The notes under the pieces are model-generated. The model saw nothing but the letters and a program-made list of their open reading frames with translations, was not told the origin of the DNA and ran no database searches. Below are positions 1 through 6,603 of a stretch of 13,438 nucleotides of DNA, one piece after another. Positions within the stretch are counted from its first letter, which is position 1. Each line of letters starts with the position of its first letter. Origin of the DNA: Bacteroidales bacterium UBA4318 (GTDB lineage Bacteria; Bacteroidota; Bacteroidia; Bacteroidales; UBA932); contig DGUE01000086.1 in assembly GCA_002393895.1 (NCBI GenBank), forward strand, positions 1-13,438, in the 5' to 3' direction. A program made the translations under genes and the position numbers.

Positions 1-582
1 GCAACAGGCAAGCGCTATACTCTGAGAGTCCCAGCCGACGGCAAGGTCCACTTCGATTTCGGCCCGTCCGAGAGTTTTGTCTTCATGTTCGACAAGATGG
101 GCGGAAAGGCTCCCGAGTACAAGCCTCTGCCGGTGAAGACGGAAGGCCTGGAACTGAAGAACTGGGCTGTCAGTTTCGTGAATCCGGAGGTTCCGGATGT
201 GCCCGGGACCACTATGGCAGAGCTTGTTGACCTGAAGGATACCGATGCCTACAAGAACTTCATGGGGGTTGCGACCTACACCGCCAATGTGAACATCCCT
301 GCGGGTTCCCTGCCAAGGTATCTGAATCTGGGCAAGGTCGGCTACATCGCCGAAGTCACCATCAATGGCAAGCCTGCCTGCCTGCATTGGTATGGTGACG
401 CAGTGCTGGATGTCACAGGCCTTCTCAAGGCGGGTGACAACTCCATAGAGGTGAAGGTTACGACTCTTATGAGTAACTATATGCAGACTCTCACCGAGAA
501 TCGCAATGCCCAGCGCTTCGTACTTCGCCGCAACACCCCGCTGAAGCCCGCCGGCCTCATCGGCCCTGTCGTTCTGTATTAG
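1..582 (+). CDS. C-terminal part of a large glycoside hydrolase, GH106-like alpha-L-rhamnosidase (5' end outside window)
   Basis: The frame is open from base 1 with no start of its own and ends at TAG 580-582, so the 193 visible residues are the tail of a longer protein. The last 100 residues read as a jelly-roll sugar-binding domain of the GH2/GH106 type: a stretch on inter-strand packing (YLNLGKVGYIAEVTINGK), a short WYGDAVLDVT segment, then LLKAGDNSIEVKV and a closing GLIGPVVLY. This arrangement, a beta-sandwich ending in 'GLIGPV', is familiar from the C-terminus of GH106 rhamnosidases and related GH2-fold enzymes. The catalytic barrel lies upstream, so the family is an inference. The adjacent convergent operon encodes pectin-type enzymes including another rhamnosidase, which fits. 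It could instead be a GH2-like enzyme of different specificity. It is transcribed towards the terminator at 604-637. Confidence 0.6.
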   Translation, partial: ATGKRYTLRVPADGKVHFDFGPSESFVFMFDKMGGKAPEYKPLPVKTEGLELKNWAVSFVNPEVPDVPGTTMAELVDLKDTDAYKNFMGVATYTANVNIPAGSLPRYLNLGKVGYIAEVTINGKPACLHWYGDAVLDVTGLLKAGDNSIEVKVTTLMSNYMQTLTENRNAQRFVLRRNTPLKPAGLIGPVVLY

Positions 583-603
583 CTGGTTTTCAGTCACTTA
601 CAT

Positions 604-637
604 AAAATCGTCTGGTGAAAACTCACCAGACGATTTT
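604..637. terminator. Bidirectional intrinsic terminator between convergent genes
   Basis: Bases 604-618 and 623-637 are perfect reverse complements (15 bp) around a 4-base AAAC loop. The stem has a GC-rich core and an A4 on one flank with T4 on the other, so either strand gives a hairpin ending in U residues. It lies 21 bases after the stop of the plus-strand gene and downstream of the minus-strand operon that ends at 795, as expected for a shared terminator. The U-tract is short (four bases, and part of the stem), so efficiency is uncertain. Confidence 0.8.
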
Positions 638-657
638 GCATAATTATTTGATAATCA

Positions 658-787
658 GTCTGCCAAGCACTGCCCCTGGCGGAACTCCGTTCACTTCGTT
701 CACTCCGGCCCCTCCCATCTGCGATGGGCCCCTCCCCCTGCCCGTGTCCGGGGGTGGACACGTCCGCCAGGGCAGTGCCTGGCAGAC
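658..787. repeat. 130-bp imperfect inverted-repeat element with internal hairpins
   Basis: The outer arms 658-683 and 763-787 pair over about 25 bp with one mismatch (666 against 779) and one unpaired C in the left arm. Between them lie two small perfect hairpins: CCCATC/GATGGG (714-719 with 723-728) and GTGTCC/GGACAC (744-749 with 756-761). The inner part is C-rich on the plus strand and unlike flanking DNA. No protein frame is supported here. The structure resembles dispersed palindromic elements (REP/BIME-like or a short MITE-like unit). It could also be an RNA structure at the 3' end of the minus-strand operon transcript. Copy number elsewhere in the genome cannot be judged from this window. 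Confidence 0.6.
684..710. repeat. Three degenerate tandem 9-base units inside the inverted-repeat element
   Basis: ACTCCGTTC (684-692), ACTTCGTTC (693-701) and ACTCCGGCC (702-710) follow one another without spacers. The first two differ at one position, and the third differs from the first at three positions near its end. The run sits on the left side of the 658-787 element and is probably part of its internal structure. It is too short and degenerate to be a CRISPR or satellite array. Confidence 0.45.
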
Positions 788-794
788 CTCCGTA

Positions 795-2960
795 TTAAAG
801 AACTACTTTGTGCTGGCCGGGGGAGAGGCGAAGCTGGCGGCCGCGGTAGTCGGTGATGACTGCCGCAGTGCCTTCAGGAACGCTGATTACGGCGTTGATG
901 CGGCGTCCCTTGCGGTCCAGCACCACCTCTATCATGCCATAGGCAGTTTCCACGCCGCACTCGATATGCTTCAGCGAAGCCATCTGCGGACGCACCGAAA
1001 ACTCCCTGAAACCAGGCTTGAGAGGCTCGATTCCTGCCAGACGCTGGCTCATATGGATGATACCGTGGCCAGTCCAGGCGTGGTTGCTTGTGCCATTGTG
1101 CCCACGATGCTCCCAAAGCGTGCTGTAGTCATCCTTCATGACCTGGGGGATATACTCGCGAAGCCTCTGCAGAGCCTTCTCCGGATGACCCATGATGAAG
1201 TATGCATCAATGATGTAGCGCATGAAGTAGGTCTCTGCCTCACGGCGTTCGTCGAGAACCTTCATTATGGCATCGTATTTCTCGGGGCCTGCCAGTCCGG
1301 CAACTACAGCCAGTGCCTGTGCACGGTCATCCGCCGGGCCATCATAACCCGTGGTCTTGTAGCAGTTGCCAGTCCAGAAGAAGCGGTTGAAAGACTCCTT
1401 GAGCCTGTCGATAGCGCTTTCATCGGCTCCGGCAGTGTCGATATCCCCATTCTCTCCGGCAAAGGCCTGCTCACCCCTGAGGGCCAGGCAGTACCAGGAG
1501 GGAAGTATGGCCGTCTTGTCGATATCCCTTCCTGCATCGGCCCAGTTCCAGCCGTTGGTGCGCTCTACAGGCAGGTCGTTGTCGTCCACCTGCCAGGTCT
1601 GGTGCAGATATCTCTTCAGGGTAGGGTATACTTCGTCTATGAAGGAATTGTCCCCGCTGTAGAACCAGTAGTCCCGGAAGCCGAACCAGCCGACCGCCGC
1701 AAGGCTCTGCTGTGCAAGCTCCCTGAACCAGTTGGAGCATGGAACAGGGGCGTAAAGACCGCCATCCGGGGCAGCCCATCTGGCGAACTCGATGAAGCCC
1801 TTGCGGGCAAGATCCCACGAAGACGGGCTCAGGGCGTAGAACGCCTCCATCATCTCGTGGACCTCGTCGCCAATCCACTGTGCACGCTCGCGGTCTGGAC
1901 AGTCCATCCATGTGTCGCGCATGCAGATGTAAAGAGTGCGCTGTGCCTTCTGCCAGAACTCGTTCAGCAGGGGATCGTCGCAACGGAAATAGCCGGAAAA
2001 GGCAGTGTCGTAGCCTGTCTCGCGGAATTGCACTTTGCTGATGGTGACTCCCTCAGGAACAATGTAGTACATGTATTCGCCGTTCAGCCATGGCAGATGC
2101 TCGTAAGCCTGTTTTCCGCCCTTGGTGATGTACTCGCCGTGAAGGCACTTCTCCGTGCCCACGGCATCGTGGTCGGTAACCATCAGCACAGTTTTGCCGG
2201 CAGGGGCTTCAAGCTCCATATAGGGCGAGAACTGGGCATTGTAGGGGAGATGGCATATAAGGGTGTCGCCGCTGCGGCGGACCTCAGCATAGTCGCGCAG
2301 CCCATAATCCTTCCAAAGGGGAATCGGGCGGGGAACCAGCTTGCCGAAAGGCGGACGGCCAGGCTCGATGGCGATTTCGAAAGCGCTGCCCATCTTTTTG
2401 GACACGCCCTTGAACCAATCGGGGTTGAACTTGCGGGCATCATAGCGCACGTTGCTTTCGCTCAGGCGGTAATTTGGCGCTTTGCCCGATGCAGTGCCGT
2501 AAGCGAAGTGGACGCAGGCATCCCAGCTGGAATCCGAAAGTATCTTTACTCCTCCGCCAATAGCTTCGAAGAGAAGGGCGCAGTTGCCGCTGCCCATATG
2601 GCTGAAGCCGTTTCGGCCGAAGTACCATACAAGCACCGAAATTACGTTCTCACCGGACTTCAGGTAGGGGGCGATGTCCACTGTGTCATAGTAGCCGTCG
2701 CCCGGAGCGGGGCCTCGCTTGAGTCCGCCTTCCACCACTACCATCTCGCCGTTGACCCAGAGCCAGTATTTGCTGTCGGCGGCGATCTTTGCGGGAAGCT
2801 CGGCCGGCACGCTGCCCAGTTCGACCTTCTTTTGGAAAGCTATCCAGGTATTTGCAGCGCATGGGGAATACGCCCGCGAGATCCACTTTGCCTGCCATTC
2901 TGCGCCAGACAATTGCAGCGCCGCCAGGAGCAGCGCTGCAAGTATAATGACTCTTTTCAT
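795..2960 (-). CDS. Secreted alpha-L-rhamnosidase, GH78-type (six-hairpin catalytic domain)
   Basis: This 721-residue enzyme should release terminal alpha-L-rhamnose from pectic or other rhamnose-containing glycans. Residues 1-20 form a Sec signal peptide ending near LSGA, so it acts in the periplasm or at the surface. The N-terminal half has beta-sandwich rhamnosidase modules (AKWIS near 24, WLWVNGE near 67-72, then the VISVLVW and GYFRCDDPLLNEFW regions). The (alpha/alpha)6 catalytic domain starts near 330 and contains DCPDRERAQWIGD (353-365), with E358 the candidate general acid. It also holds STLWE (613-617), with E617 the candidate base, and NHAWTG (626-631). The C-terminus (about 650-721) looks like the usual rhamnosidase C-terminal beta-domain. 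The length is normal for the family. Its ATG directly follows the stop of the mini beta-helix gene (TAA then ATG, no gap), implying translational coupling. It is the last gene of the minus operon. The exact linkage specificity is not readable. Confidence 0.92.
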   Translation of the reverse strand: MKRVIILAALLLAALQLSGAEWQAKWISRAYSPCAANTWIAFQKKVELGSVPAELPAKIAADSKYWLWVNGEMVVVEGGLKRGPAPGDGYYDTVDIAPYLKSGENVISVLVWYFGRNGFSHMGSGNCALLFEAIGGGVKILSDSSWDACVHFAYGTASGKAPNYRLSESNVRYDARKFNPDWFKGVSKKMGSAFEIAIEPGRPPFGKLVPRPIPLWKDYGLRDYAEVRRSGDTLICHLPYNAQFSPYMELEAPAGKTVLMVTDHDAVGTEKCLHGEYITKGGKQAYEHLPWLNGEYMYYIVPEGVTISKVQFRETGYDTAFSGYFRCDDPLLNEFWQKAQRTLYICMRDTWMDCPDRERAQWIGDEVHEMMEAFYALSPSSWDLARKGFIEFARWAAPDGGLYAPVPCSNWFRELAQQSLAAVGWFGFRDYWFYSGDNSFIDEVYPTLKRYLHQTWQVDDNDLPVERTNGWNWADAGRDIDKTAILPSWYCLALRGEQAFAGENGDIDTAGADESAIDRLKESFNRFFWTGNCYKTTGYDGPADDRAQALAVVAGLAGPEKYDAIMKVLDERREAETYFMRYIIDAYFIMGHPEKALQRLREYIPQVMKDDYSTLWEHRGHNGTSNHAWTGHGIIHMSQRLAGIEPLKPGFREFSVRPQMASLKHIECGVETAYGMIEVVLDRKGRRINAVISVPEGTAAVITDYRGRQLRLSPGQHKVVL

Positions 2961-3545
2961 TTAGTCGCGGGTATCGGTGAAGCAACCATCAACCTTGACA
3001 TCGCTGTTCACGGCTTCATAGAACTTGCCGGGGGTGGCAGGATTGCGATACAGGAACTTCACGAGTTTGATGTTCTTGCAATCCTTGAAGTAAAGGAGGG
3101 TAGGAACAGGGGTGGCATCGGTAATGTAGCCCTTGGCCTTCTGGTCGTTGTAGCTCTTCATCACCAGGTCTGCACGGCCGTCGATGACGCCGTTTCCGCG
3201 GGTGGCGAAAATCCTCACGTTCTCAACGCCGACGGCATTGAAAATGGCCTTCTCGCCCTTGTAGCCATAGATATTGTCTACGCCGATGATGTCGGCCGCG
3301 GCATCCAGGCGGATGTTTACGTTGCTCTTGAGATAAACAGCACCGGTAACGTAACGCCCCACGGAGAAGGTGAGGGTGCCGCCGCCATGCTCGGCGATGT
3401 AGTCGATAGCCTTCTGGATACTGGTGGTATTATCGATGATACCGTTGCTCTTGATTCCGAAATACGAAGCAAGATATTCCTTGCCCTGTGCAAATCCGCT
3501 GAGAGTGATAAGAGCGGCTGCCGCTATTGCTATGATCTTTTTCAT
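2961..3545 (-). CDS. Small secreted pectate-lyase-superfamily (GH28-like) protein lacking a catalytic centre
   Basis: This 194-residue protein starts at the ATG at 3545, which overlaps the stop of the upstream GH28 gene by one base (TAATG). A good signal peptide (MKKIIAIAAAALITLSGFA) supports this start; an open frame runs further upstream but inside the neighbour. The mature N-terminus, KEYLASYFGIKSNG followed by AIDYIAEHGGG and VTGAVYLKSNVNIRL, parallels the first 80 or so residues of the two GH28 paralogs. After that it has only a few beta-helix coils (IFATRGNGVIDGRAD, LLYFKDCKNIKLV). It lacks the WNNDG and DD segments that hold the GH28 acids. It ends cleanly in TAA directly before the rhamnosidase ATG, with no frameshift visible, so it reads as a finished short gene rather than a fresh break. 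The function is unknown: a binding accessory protein, a small beta-helix enzyme of another type, or a shrunken paralog. Confidence 0.8.
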   Translation of the reverse strand: MKKIIAIAAAALITLSGFAQGKEYLASYFGIKSNGIIDNTTSIQKAIDYIAEHGGGTLTFSVGRYVTGAVYLKSNVNIRLDAAADIIGVDNIYGYKGEKAIFNAVGVENVRIFATRGNGVIDGRADLVMKSYNDQKAKGYITDATPVPTLLYFKDCKNIKLVKFLYRNPATPGKFYEAVNSDVKVDGCFTDTRD

Positions 3546-5038
3546 TATTTCTTGTTCTTGAATTTCTTGACGTTGTTGGTGACGATCTGCTTCTTTTTCT
3601 TGTCGGCAGAGGGCTGGTCGATCTTGACTCCCTGGAAATTGAGCCCGATCACATCGTCGGCGACGATTGCAGGACGATAGTCCTCGCCTGCCACGCTGAC
3701 CTTCACGTTCTTGAAGGTGACGCCCTCGGCATGACGGATATAGAAACCCCATGCGGGGAGTTCCTTCCAGTTGGAGAACTCGGGATAGCTCTTTTCCAGT
3801 TCGGGAATGGCCTCGAGTTCGGCCTTGGTGCAGCCGCGGTATGCGTAATCCTTATCGGCCTTGCCGGGATACACAATCTCGATATTCTCGAGGGTGATGT
3901 TCTGTATAGGCATGCCGGGGATGCCCTGGATGCCGCTGGGGCAGACGTTACGGGGGAGATCCTCCACGGGGCCCTCATACATGTAGCCTGCATCGGGTTT
4001 GTCGAAAGGAACTTCTGCGTACACGTTCTTGATGACTATATCCTTCATGTAAGGATTGTCGCCGGGGCGGCGGGAACCGGTGCGGATGAAGATGGGGTTG
4101 CCGGTATGGATGCTCTTCACGCCGTCGATCTCGATGTCCTCTATCTGCGCGCCGTCAACGGTCGCGATGGTGATGGCGGAGCGGTAGGTGTCGTAGATGT
4201 AGATGTTCTTGAAGCGGAAGTGCTTGAACTTTCCGAGGGTGTAAGTGCCGAACTTGATGCCGTTGGCGCTCGAACGGCCGCGGCAGTTCTCAACGAGGAT
4301 GTTCTCGGAGAGACCGTCCTTGCTGTGGCTCTTGAAGCAATAGACATCGTCTGCCGCGTCGAAGTCGCAGTTGCGGATAACTACGTCGGAGCAGTCCACG
4401 ATGTCGATGCCGTCGTTGTTCCAGTAGGATTTGGCGTCCACTTTGAGGCCGTCCACATAGATGTTGCGGCACTTGTCGTACTGCTGGTTCCAGGATGCGG
4501 GATCACGCAGGGTGATGCCGGTGACGGTGATGTTCTCGCACTTGTAGAAGTGGAGGTTTTCGGGGCGCTTGGCTTCCTGCAGGCGATCCAGTTTGAGGGG
4601 GTCGTCAATCAGGCCGAGATGGCAATAATCTACTCCCTTGGTGGCAACCAGGAATCCGCGGCAGTTGATCTCGCCCTTTCCGGTGATGCCTACGTTCTTC
4701 TGCTTGATGCTGAAGACGAAAGAGGTCCAGTTCGCATCGGGATCACGCACATAGTCCCAGGGGTTGAGGGAACCCAGCAGGCGCGCGCCCTCTTCGATGT
4801 GGAGGGTGACATCGTTCTTGATGTAGATGGTGCCGGAAACGAAATCGCCACCCTTGAGGATGAGGCGTCCGCCTCCATGGGTGGAGATGTAGTCGATGGC
4901 AGCCTGCAGCGGGGCTGTGTTGAGGGTCTCACCATCCGCTTTCGCTCCAAAATCGGTGGCAAGATAATCCTTCGCGCCCGCCATGATTGAAATGGAGGCG
5001 GCCATGAGGATCAAAGCAATTCTTTTAAAAACCTTCAT
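3545..5038 (-). CDS. Secreted GH28-family right-handed beta-helix enzyme, paralog 2
   Basis: This 497-residue protein belongs to the GH28 family (polygalacturonase and rhamnogalacturonan hydrolase), which cleaves galacturonic-acid-containing pectin by an inverting mechanism. A signal peptide covers residues 1-22 (ending SIMAGA). The mature protein opens with the pectate-lyase-superfamily cap (YLATDFGAKADG, 25-36; AIDYISTHGGG, 48-57). The active-site strands are WNNDGID (206-212), with D209 and D212, and DAADDVYCFKS (227-237), with D230 and D231, about 21 residues apart as in the family. The following GHG position reads ANG (258-260), so the usual His appears to be Asn259. The RIK position seems to be YRSA (285-288), keeping Arg but not Lys. 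Specificity may therefore differ from polygalacturonase. It starts 6 bases after its paralog ends, at an A-rich site, and overlaps the next gene by one base. Confidence 0.88.
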   Translation of the reverse strand: MKVFKRIALILMAASISIMAGAKDYLATDFGAKADGETLNTAPLQAAIDYISTHGGGRLILKGGDFVSGTIYIKNDVTLHIEEGARLLGSLNPWDYVRDPDANWTSFVFSIKQKNVGITGKGEINCRGFLVATKGVDYCHLGLIDDPLKLDRLQEAKRPENLHFYKCENITVTGITLRDPASWNQQYDKCRNIYVDGLKVDAKSYWNNDGIDIVDCSDVVIRNCDFDAADDVYCFKSHSKDGLSENILVENCRGRSSANGIKFGTYTLGKFKHFRFKNIYIYDTYRSAITIATVDGAQIEDIEIDGVKSIHTGNPIFIRTGSRRPGDNPYMKDIVIKNVYAEVPFDKPDAGYMYEGPVEDLPRNVCPSGIQGIPGMPIQNITLENIEIVYPGKADKDYAYRGCTKAELEAIPELEKSYPEFSNWKELPAWGFYIRHAEGVTFKNVKVSVAGEDYRPAIVADDVIGLNFQGVKIDQPSADKKKKQIVTNNVKKFKNKK

Positions 5039-5044
5039 CTTGTC

Positions 5045-6538
5045 TTATTTTAGTTTGTAGATTCTCACTTTGTTGAATACGGTCTGTTTTTTGCCCTTGG
5101 GTGCGCTCTTCTGAACCACCGTCAGACCCTTGAGGTCCAGCCCGTTAACATCGTCGGCAACAACTGCGGGGCGGTAGTCCTCATCTTCCACCACCAGCTT
5201 GACGTTCTTGAAGGTGACGTTGTCGGCGTGGCGGATATAGAAGCCCCATGCGGGAAGCTCTTTCCAGTTGGAGTATTCCGGATAGCTTTTCTCGAGTTCC
5301 GGAATGGCCTCGAGCTCAGCCTTTGAACTGCCGCAGAAAGCATATTCGGGATCGGCCTTGCCGGGGTAGTGGATTTCCACATTCTCCAGAAGGACATTCT
5401 CTATGCGTATGTCGGGGATGCCCTGGATGCCGCTGGGGCAGATATTGCGGGGGAGGTCCTCCACGGGCCCTTCATACATATAGCCGGCGTCCGGCTTGCC
5501 GAAGGGAACCTCGGCATACATATTCCTGATGATGATATTGCGCATGCAGGGGGCTTCTCCCTCGCGGCGGTTTCCGGTGCGGAGGAAGATGGGATTGCCG
5601 GTATTGATGCTGCGCAGGCCGTCCACGGTGATATTCTCGATGGTTGCACCGTCCACGCTGGCGATGGTTATGGCAGAGCGGTAGGTGTCGTAGATTTCGA
5701 TATTGCGGAAGGTGAAGTTGCGGAAGGTGCCCCGGGTGACGGTGCCGAACTTGATGCCATTGGCGCTGGAGCGGCCGCGGCAGTTCTCCACCAGCACATT
5801 GTCGCTGACGCCATTCGGAACGTGGCTCTTGAAGCAGAACACGTCGTCGGATGCGTCGAAGTCACAGTTGCGGATGACCACGTCAGAGCAGTCCACCACG
5901 TCCAGCCCGTCGTTGTTCCAATAGCATTTGGAATCCACCTTCACCCTCTCTATCAGGAGATTACGGCACTGGTCGTACTGCTGGTTCCAGGATGCGGGGT
6001 TGTTGATGGAAACATCTTGCACCGTGACCCCGTTGCAGCGGAAGAAGTGGATGTTCTCCGGACGTATCTCCGCGCTGACGCGGTCCAGGCCGAGTTTGTC
6101 TTCCACTATGCCCTTGTGCACGTATTCCACTATCTTGGTGCCCACCTCGAAGCCCTGGCAGTCCACGGTGCCGGATCCGGTGAGGGCGATGTCGTGCTGG
6201 TCCACTGCCAAAAGCAGGGCCGTCCAGCGGGCAACGGGATCCCGCACGTAATCCCAGGGGTTGGGGGAGCCCAGAAGCCTTGCACCTGCGCTGATGTGGA
6301 GGTCCACTCCGGACTTGAGATAAATCGAGCCGCAGAGAAAATCCCCTCCGGAGAGGATGAGACGCCCGCCGCCGCGAGCGGAGATATGGTCGATGGCGGC
6401 CTGCAAAGCACTGGTGTTCAAGGTGATGCCGTCGGCTTTGGCACCGAAATCAGTGGCGAGCCAGTCCCTGGCTACGGCCGTGGGGGACAGCAGGAGAATT
6501 GCTGCAAAGGATAAAAGAAGAGTTTGGCGTAGATTCAT
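5045..6538 (-). CDS. Secreted GH28-family right-handed beta-helix enzyme, paralog 1 (first gene of minus operon)
   Basis: This protein has 497 residues, exactly the length of the downstream GH28 paralog, and aligns with it almost without gaps at roughly two-thirds identity by eye, so the pair is a tandem duplication. The signal peptide is residues 1-23 (ending TAVA). Active-site segments are WNNDGLD (207-213), DASDDVFCFKS (228-238), ANGIKFGT just after it, and YRSAITIA. The three-Asp pattern of GH28 is kept, but the GHG His and RIK Lys appear replaced, as in the paralog. The start at 6538 is chosen because it begins the signal peptide and lies 8 bases after a strong promoter -7 box; the open frame continues to 6763 but would overlap the divergent gene. 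It probably acts on galacturonan or rhamnogalacturonan oligosaccharides, with the paralog covering a related linkage. Confidence 0.88.
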   Translation of the reverse strand: MNLRQTLLLSFAAILLLSPTAVARDWLATDFGAKADGITLNTSALQAAIDHISARGGGRLILSGGDFLCGSIYLKSGVDLHISAGARLLGSPNPWDYVRDPVARWTALLLAVDQHDIALTGSGTVDCQGFEVGTKIVEYVHKGIVEDKLGLDRVSAEIRPENIHFFRCNGVTVQDVSINNPASWNQQYDQCRNLLIERVKVDSKCYWNNDGLDVVDCSDVVIRNCDFDASDDVFCFKSHVPNGVSDNVLVENCRGRSSANGIKFGTVTRGTFRNFTFRNIEIYDTYRSAITIASVDGATIENITVDGLRSINTGNPIFLRTGNRREGEAPCMRNIIIRNMYAEVPFGKPDAGYMYEGPVEDLPRNICPSGIQGIPDIRIENVLLENVEIHYPGKADPEYAFCGSSKAELEAIPELEKSYPEYSNWKELPAWGFYIRHADNVTFKNVKLVVEDEDYRPAVVADDVNGLDLKGLTVVQKSAPKGKKQTVFNKVRIYKLK

Positions 6539-6546
6539 ACTTCCTA

Positions 6547-6578
6547 CAAATTTAATAGCAAGCGGACAAAAAAGCAAA
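6547..6578 (-). promoter_or_regulatory. Bacteroides-type promoter for the GH28-GH78 operon
   Basis: Reading the minus strand, TTTG (6578-6575) is followed after exactly 20 bases by TAAATTTG (6554-6547). This matches the Bacteroidetes primary sigma factor consensus, -33 TTTG and -7 TAnnTTTG, with ideal spacing. Only 8 bases separate the -7 box from the ATG at 6538, so transcription should begin about 4 or 5 bases before the start codon, giving an almost leaderless mRNA. Confidence 0.75.
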
Positions 6579-6588
6579 AATAATTTGG

Positions 6589-6596
6589 TAACTTTG
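6589..6596 (+). promoter_or_regulatory. Probable -7 promoter element for the DUF6057-heme lipoprotein-GH31-GH3 operon
   Basis: TAACTTTG matches the Bacteroidetes -7 consensus TAnnTTTG. It lies 7 bases before the ATG at 6604. No TTTG is found at the expected 19-21 bases upstream, so the -33 half is weak or absent. This could mean a weaker or activator-dependent promoter. Its first three bases also form an in-frame TAA that rules out any earlier start for the downstream gene. Confidence 0.55.
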
Positions 6597-6603
6597 GGGC
6601 TGG

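Noticed and set aside
684..710. Possible CRISPR-like repeat array.
   Set aside because: Units are 9 bases, contiguous, degenerate and without spacers, and there are no cas genes nearby.
615..3680. A 1021-codon plus-strand open frame antisense to the rhamnosidase and mini beta-helix genes.
   Set aside because: It begins inside the terminator hairpin and crosses the inverted-repeat element and two minus-strand genes that carry clear family motifs. It has no signal, domain or motif of its own. Such frames are common opposite GC-rich genes.
3546..3752. Upstream extension of the mini beta-helix frame to an ATG at 3752.
   Set aside because: The added residues are Arg-rich, lie wholly within the neighbouring GH28 gene and would bury the signal peptide that starts at 3545.
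3731..6514. Two long plus-strand open frames (3731-4990 and 5369-6514) antisense to the GH28 paralogs, similar to each other.
   Set aside because: Their likeness follows from the duplication of the genes on the other strand, and their compositions (rich in Val, Asp, Ala, Gly) are typical shadows. No independent coding evidence.
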